NCBI GenBank assembly: GCA_964492065.1
Contig: CAZBHH010000032.1
Span: 1 to 22,599, forward strand
Length of the DNA: 22,599 nt
Direction: 5' to 3'
From: JADKAC01 sp964492065
GTDB taxonomy: Bacteria; Bacteroidota; Bacteroidia; Chitinophagales; BACL12
A program made the position numbers and the translations under genes. Numbering within the stretch: position 1 is the first letter of the stretch; every line of letters starts with the position of its first letter. The notes under the pieces were generated by a model. That model was not told the origin of the DNA. It saw only the letters and a program-made list of their open reading frames with translations, and did no database searches. Positions 20,347 through 22,599 of the stretch are shown in pieces.

Positions 20347-22599
20347 TTAATTTATTTTGATGATTTGTTTTGTAATTATTTCTTCGCCTGCTATACATTT
20401 TACAAAATATAAACCGGCCGGGTAGCTTTTGATATTTATCATTACATTGGTTTCTTCCCCTAAGGAAACTGATTTTATCTTTACACCCTGCAAGTTGTAA
20501 ATTTCAATTATTGGCTTTTCATTCAATTGCTGGAAATTAATAGTAAATATGCCGTATGAAGGATTTGGATATATGGAAATTTCATTTTGAGTTTCCGCAC
20601 TTTCCATTCCTGTTGCAAGTTTATCATGCACTAAAATGGAATAAGCAAGAAAACCATTATCAGCAAGTCCTAATTCTTCATCAACTTCGTAGGGAATTGT
20701 TTGGTTTAAAGAAACATCAGGATCAAAACGCAGTCGGTAGCTGTAACCTGTAATAGTTGCAGAACCAATTGTAGGCGTTCCATCAAATAAAACATTACTT
20801 TCAGGTATTACATTATTGTCGCCGTCTCTCGGTCCCCAAAGATTTGAAGCACTGTTGCGCACCCAATAGCCGGGTCTGTCCGGTTTGGTTTGAAATTCTG
20901 CTTCTGCACTTAAACCGGTATGTGTTATGGTGATTGTATATTTTCTGATGTCTGCTAAATACGTTCCAGCCGGATAAATATCATAATCATCTGTTAATAC
21001 AATCGGTTGGTTATAAATGAGTGTTGTGTATGAAGTAACCGCACTTTCATAATGCTGAATAAAATTTTCAGGCAGTTCTATGAGTTTCATGCATTCTTCT
21101 GCATCAATTAATCCCCACCCGCTTTCATCATCATAATTTGTTTCGGGTAAATTTCGGTCTGCTGCTCCATATTCAATTACATGTTCTACGTCTTCGGGAG
21201 CTAAAATAATTGGAGCATAAGATAAAATTAACGCCGCAAGCCCGCTTACATGAGGTGCGGCAGCAGATGTCCCTGCAAATGTGTGATAACTGTCTGTTCC
21301 ACTTTCAGTAGTAGTAACAAGGCTTGCATCACCCGGTGCAAGGACATCCATGCCAGAGCCAAAACTGGAGGAATAAAAAGATGTTCCGTTCGTTGTCGGC
21401 CCAGGATAGTTAAGATATTTTTTTTCTCCATCGTCACCGCTTGCACCAGTGCTGATAACCCAATCGTCAAAAAAAGTAGCGGGATAAGTTGGTTCATCAA
21501 GCCCGCTGTTTCCCCTTGAAGCAACTGTAATAGCTTCCTGTTTAAATGCAAAGCGGATATTTTCTTTTAATTCATTAATAAAAATCGGGTTATACGAAAA
21601 TGTTCCGGGAAAAGCTCCCCAACTGTGGTTCATGATATCTGTAATGCCAAGTGGCGATACACCGATAGAGGCATAATATAATCCCGATGAAACCGCATCC
21701 ATTGTTGCGTAGCCATAATCGTCAAAAACTTTAAATGCCTGCAATGTTGCACCATTATTATCAACTGCATCATCTCCACCTGCAACTCCTGCAACACCTT
21801 TTGCATTATTTCTGACTGCTGCAGCTATACCGGCTACACTTGTGCCGTGTCCATTAACATCAGAGTTAAGTAATGCATCTAACGAAACACCACTGCTGAA
21901 GTCAAAACCGTAATTTGTTTTTAATCCGAAATCAATTTCATCAGGGTCATCTGTTCCAACAAGGTCATCATGTTTATAGTCTAACCCTGTATCAAAAATT
22001 CCAATCTGCACATCTTCATCACCATTGGTATAAGTATCCCATGCGTTTTCAATATTAATGTGCGCATCAGGAAACGTTGTTGAAATTAAAGCATTCTGAT
22101 TTCCTGCTACGTATTCATCATCATTTGGTGCATCATCTAATTTACCCACTGCATTCGGGTTTGCCCAAAGTATATCGGGTTTCATGGAGTTTAATGTATC
22201 AAACACATCGTAAATATTTACGCTTGCATCAAATGTAACAACTGCGCTTGCGTAAAATTTAGGTATTCGATTTATATGCCCTAACCTGCTTGTAGCTATT
22301 GTATCATTGCTTGTTAAGTTTTTATAAATTTTAAAAGCTTTGGGAGTAAATTGCGCATTTTGCCCTTTTAATATTGGAGCTATCTGATTATATAAAGTTG
22401 ATGAAATTACGTTGGACAAATTTCCAAATTCTGTTTGCTTATTATCAGTAAAAGCTAAATTCATTTCATCAGAATTGAATCTGATGATCATTTCATTTTT
22501 TACATAAATAGGATTACCGGCAGTGTCGAGTTCAAAATCAATATCCCTCTCATACATTTCATACTTCACCGTCACATACCTCGTAGTATCCTCTACGGT
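20347..22599 (-). CDS. Secreted S8 subtilisin-like serine protease with T9SS sorting domain, N-terminus off window
   Basis: The frame is open through the right edge (upstream codons read TVEDTTRYV), so the signal peptide and part of the prodomain are outside the window. Counting from the GTG at 22575, the S8 triad is D195 (GIFDTGLDY), H243 (VNGHGTSVAGI) and S437 (FAGTSAAAPHVSGL), with the oxyanion Asn at 356 (SRGNSG). All are intact. A propeptide-like region covers about 1-150. A short beta-domain follows the catalytic domain. The C-terminal type A sorting domain (about 665-742) has ISIYPNPSYGIFTINF, IYNLQGVKI, YPAGLYFVK and QIIKIN. It is the first visible gene of a leftward operon with a propeller protein, a lipoprotein and a barrel, probably a protease exported to the cell surface by the T9SS. 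Confidence 0.95.
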   Translation of the reverse strand, partial: TVEDTTRYVTVKYEMYERDIDFELDTAGNPIYVKNEMIIRFNSDEMNLAFTDNKQTEFGNLSNVISSTLYNQIAPILKGQNAQFTPKAFKIYKNLTSNDTIATSRLGHINRIPKFYASAVVTFDASVNIYDVFDTLNSMKPDILWANPNAVGKLDDAPNDDEYVAGNQNALISTTFPDAHINIENAWDTYTNGDEDVQIGIFDTGLDYKHDDLVGTDDPDEIDFGLKTNYGFDFSSGVSLDALLNSDVNGHGTSVAGIAAAVRNNAKGVAGVAGGDDAVDNNGATLQAFKVFDDYGYATMDAVSSGLYYASIGVSPLGITDIMNHSWGAFPGTFSYNPIFINELKENIRFAFKQEAITVASRGNSGLDEPTYPATFFDDWVISTGASGDDGEKKYLNYPGPTTNGTSFYSSSFGSGMDVLAPGDASLVTTTESGTDSYHTFAGTSAAAPHVSGLAALILSYAPIILAPEDVEHVIEYGAADRNLPETNYDDESGWGLIDAEECMKLIELPENFIQHYESAVTSYTTLIYNQPIVLTDDYDIYPAGTYLADIRKYTITITHTGLSAEAEFQTKPDRPGYWVRNSASNLWGPRDGDNNVIPESNVLFDGTPTIGSATITGYSYRLRFDPDVSLNQTIPYEVDEELGLADNGFLAYSILVHDKLATGMESAETQNEISIYPNPSYGIFTINFQQLNEKPIIEIYNLQGVKIKSVSLGEETNVMINIKSYPAGLYFVKCIAGEEIITKQIIKIN

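Noticed and set aside
1..22599. CRISPR arrays, tRNA or rRNA genes, riboswitches (including a molybdenum-cofactor type near the receptor cluster)
   Set aside because: I looked for regular spaced repeats, cloverleaf-like T-arm sequences and structured leaders and saw none; the 60-base leader before the receptor gene is too short for a known riboswitch.

Overview
The window looks like a chromosomal segment of a member of the Bacteroidota. Three large proteins end in type IX secretion (T9SS) type A sorting domains. Several genes are preceded by promoters of the Bacteroidota type (TTTG, about 20 bases, TAnnTTTG). A TonB-dependent receptor, a DUF2130 protein of Bacteroidota type, an IS66 fossil and paired M16 peptidases fit the same assignment. 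I cannot name a genus from the sequence. Every gene except the outer-membrane protein gene near 13 kb lies on the minus strand.

Layout. (1) 1-2369: type I restriction-modification methylase hsdM, whose stop codon overlaps by one base the start of an IS200-like (Y1/HUH) transposase that runs off the left edge; a good promoter precedes hsdM. (2) 2370-3411: non-coding DNA with degenerate repeats, then an IS66 transposase fossil with stops and a frameshift. (3) 3412-4695: a DUF2130 coiled-coil protein with a nuclease-like D...ExK signature. (4) 4889-8749: a probable metal or cofactor acquisition locus, read right to left: ModE-type winged-helix regulator, TonB-dependent receptor, exported sulfite-oxidase-fold (molybdopterin-domain) protein, PepSY membrane protein. 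(5) 8879-11708: a catalytic and a zinc-site-less M16 peptidase with their own promoter and a strong terminator. (6) 11736-14464: a class I methyltransferase, a divergent outer-membrane beta-barrel protein, an RluA-type pseudouridine synthase and a YjbR/MmcQ protein; the last two overlap as TAATG. (7) 14498-16676: a secreted M43 pappalysin-like metalloprotease with a T9SS sorting domain. (8) 16951-22599: a visibly more AT-rich four-gene operon read leftward: secreted S8 subtilase (N-terminus off the window), secreted beta-propeller protein with T9SS domain, TolB-like propeller lipoprotein, outer-membrane beta-barrel protein.

The two groups most worth attention are these. The first is the ModE-HTH / TonB receptor / SUOX-fold / PepSY cluster, which I read as a possible outer-membrane uptake route for a molybdenum or tungsten compound; the SUOX-fold protein appears to be exported by a Sec-type signal rather than Tat, so it may not be a conventional molybdoenzyme. 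The second is the tight subtilase-propeller-lipoprotein-barrel operon, which looks like a cell-surface complex fed by the T9SS. Both functional readings are inferences from gene order and motifs; no database search was possible.
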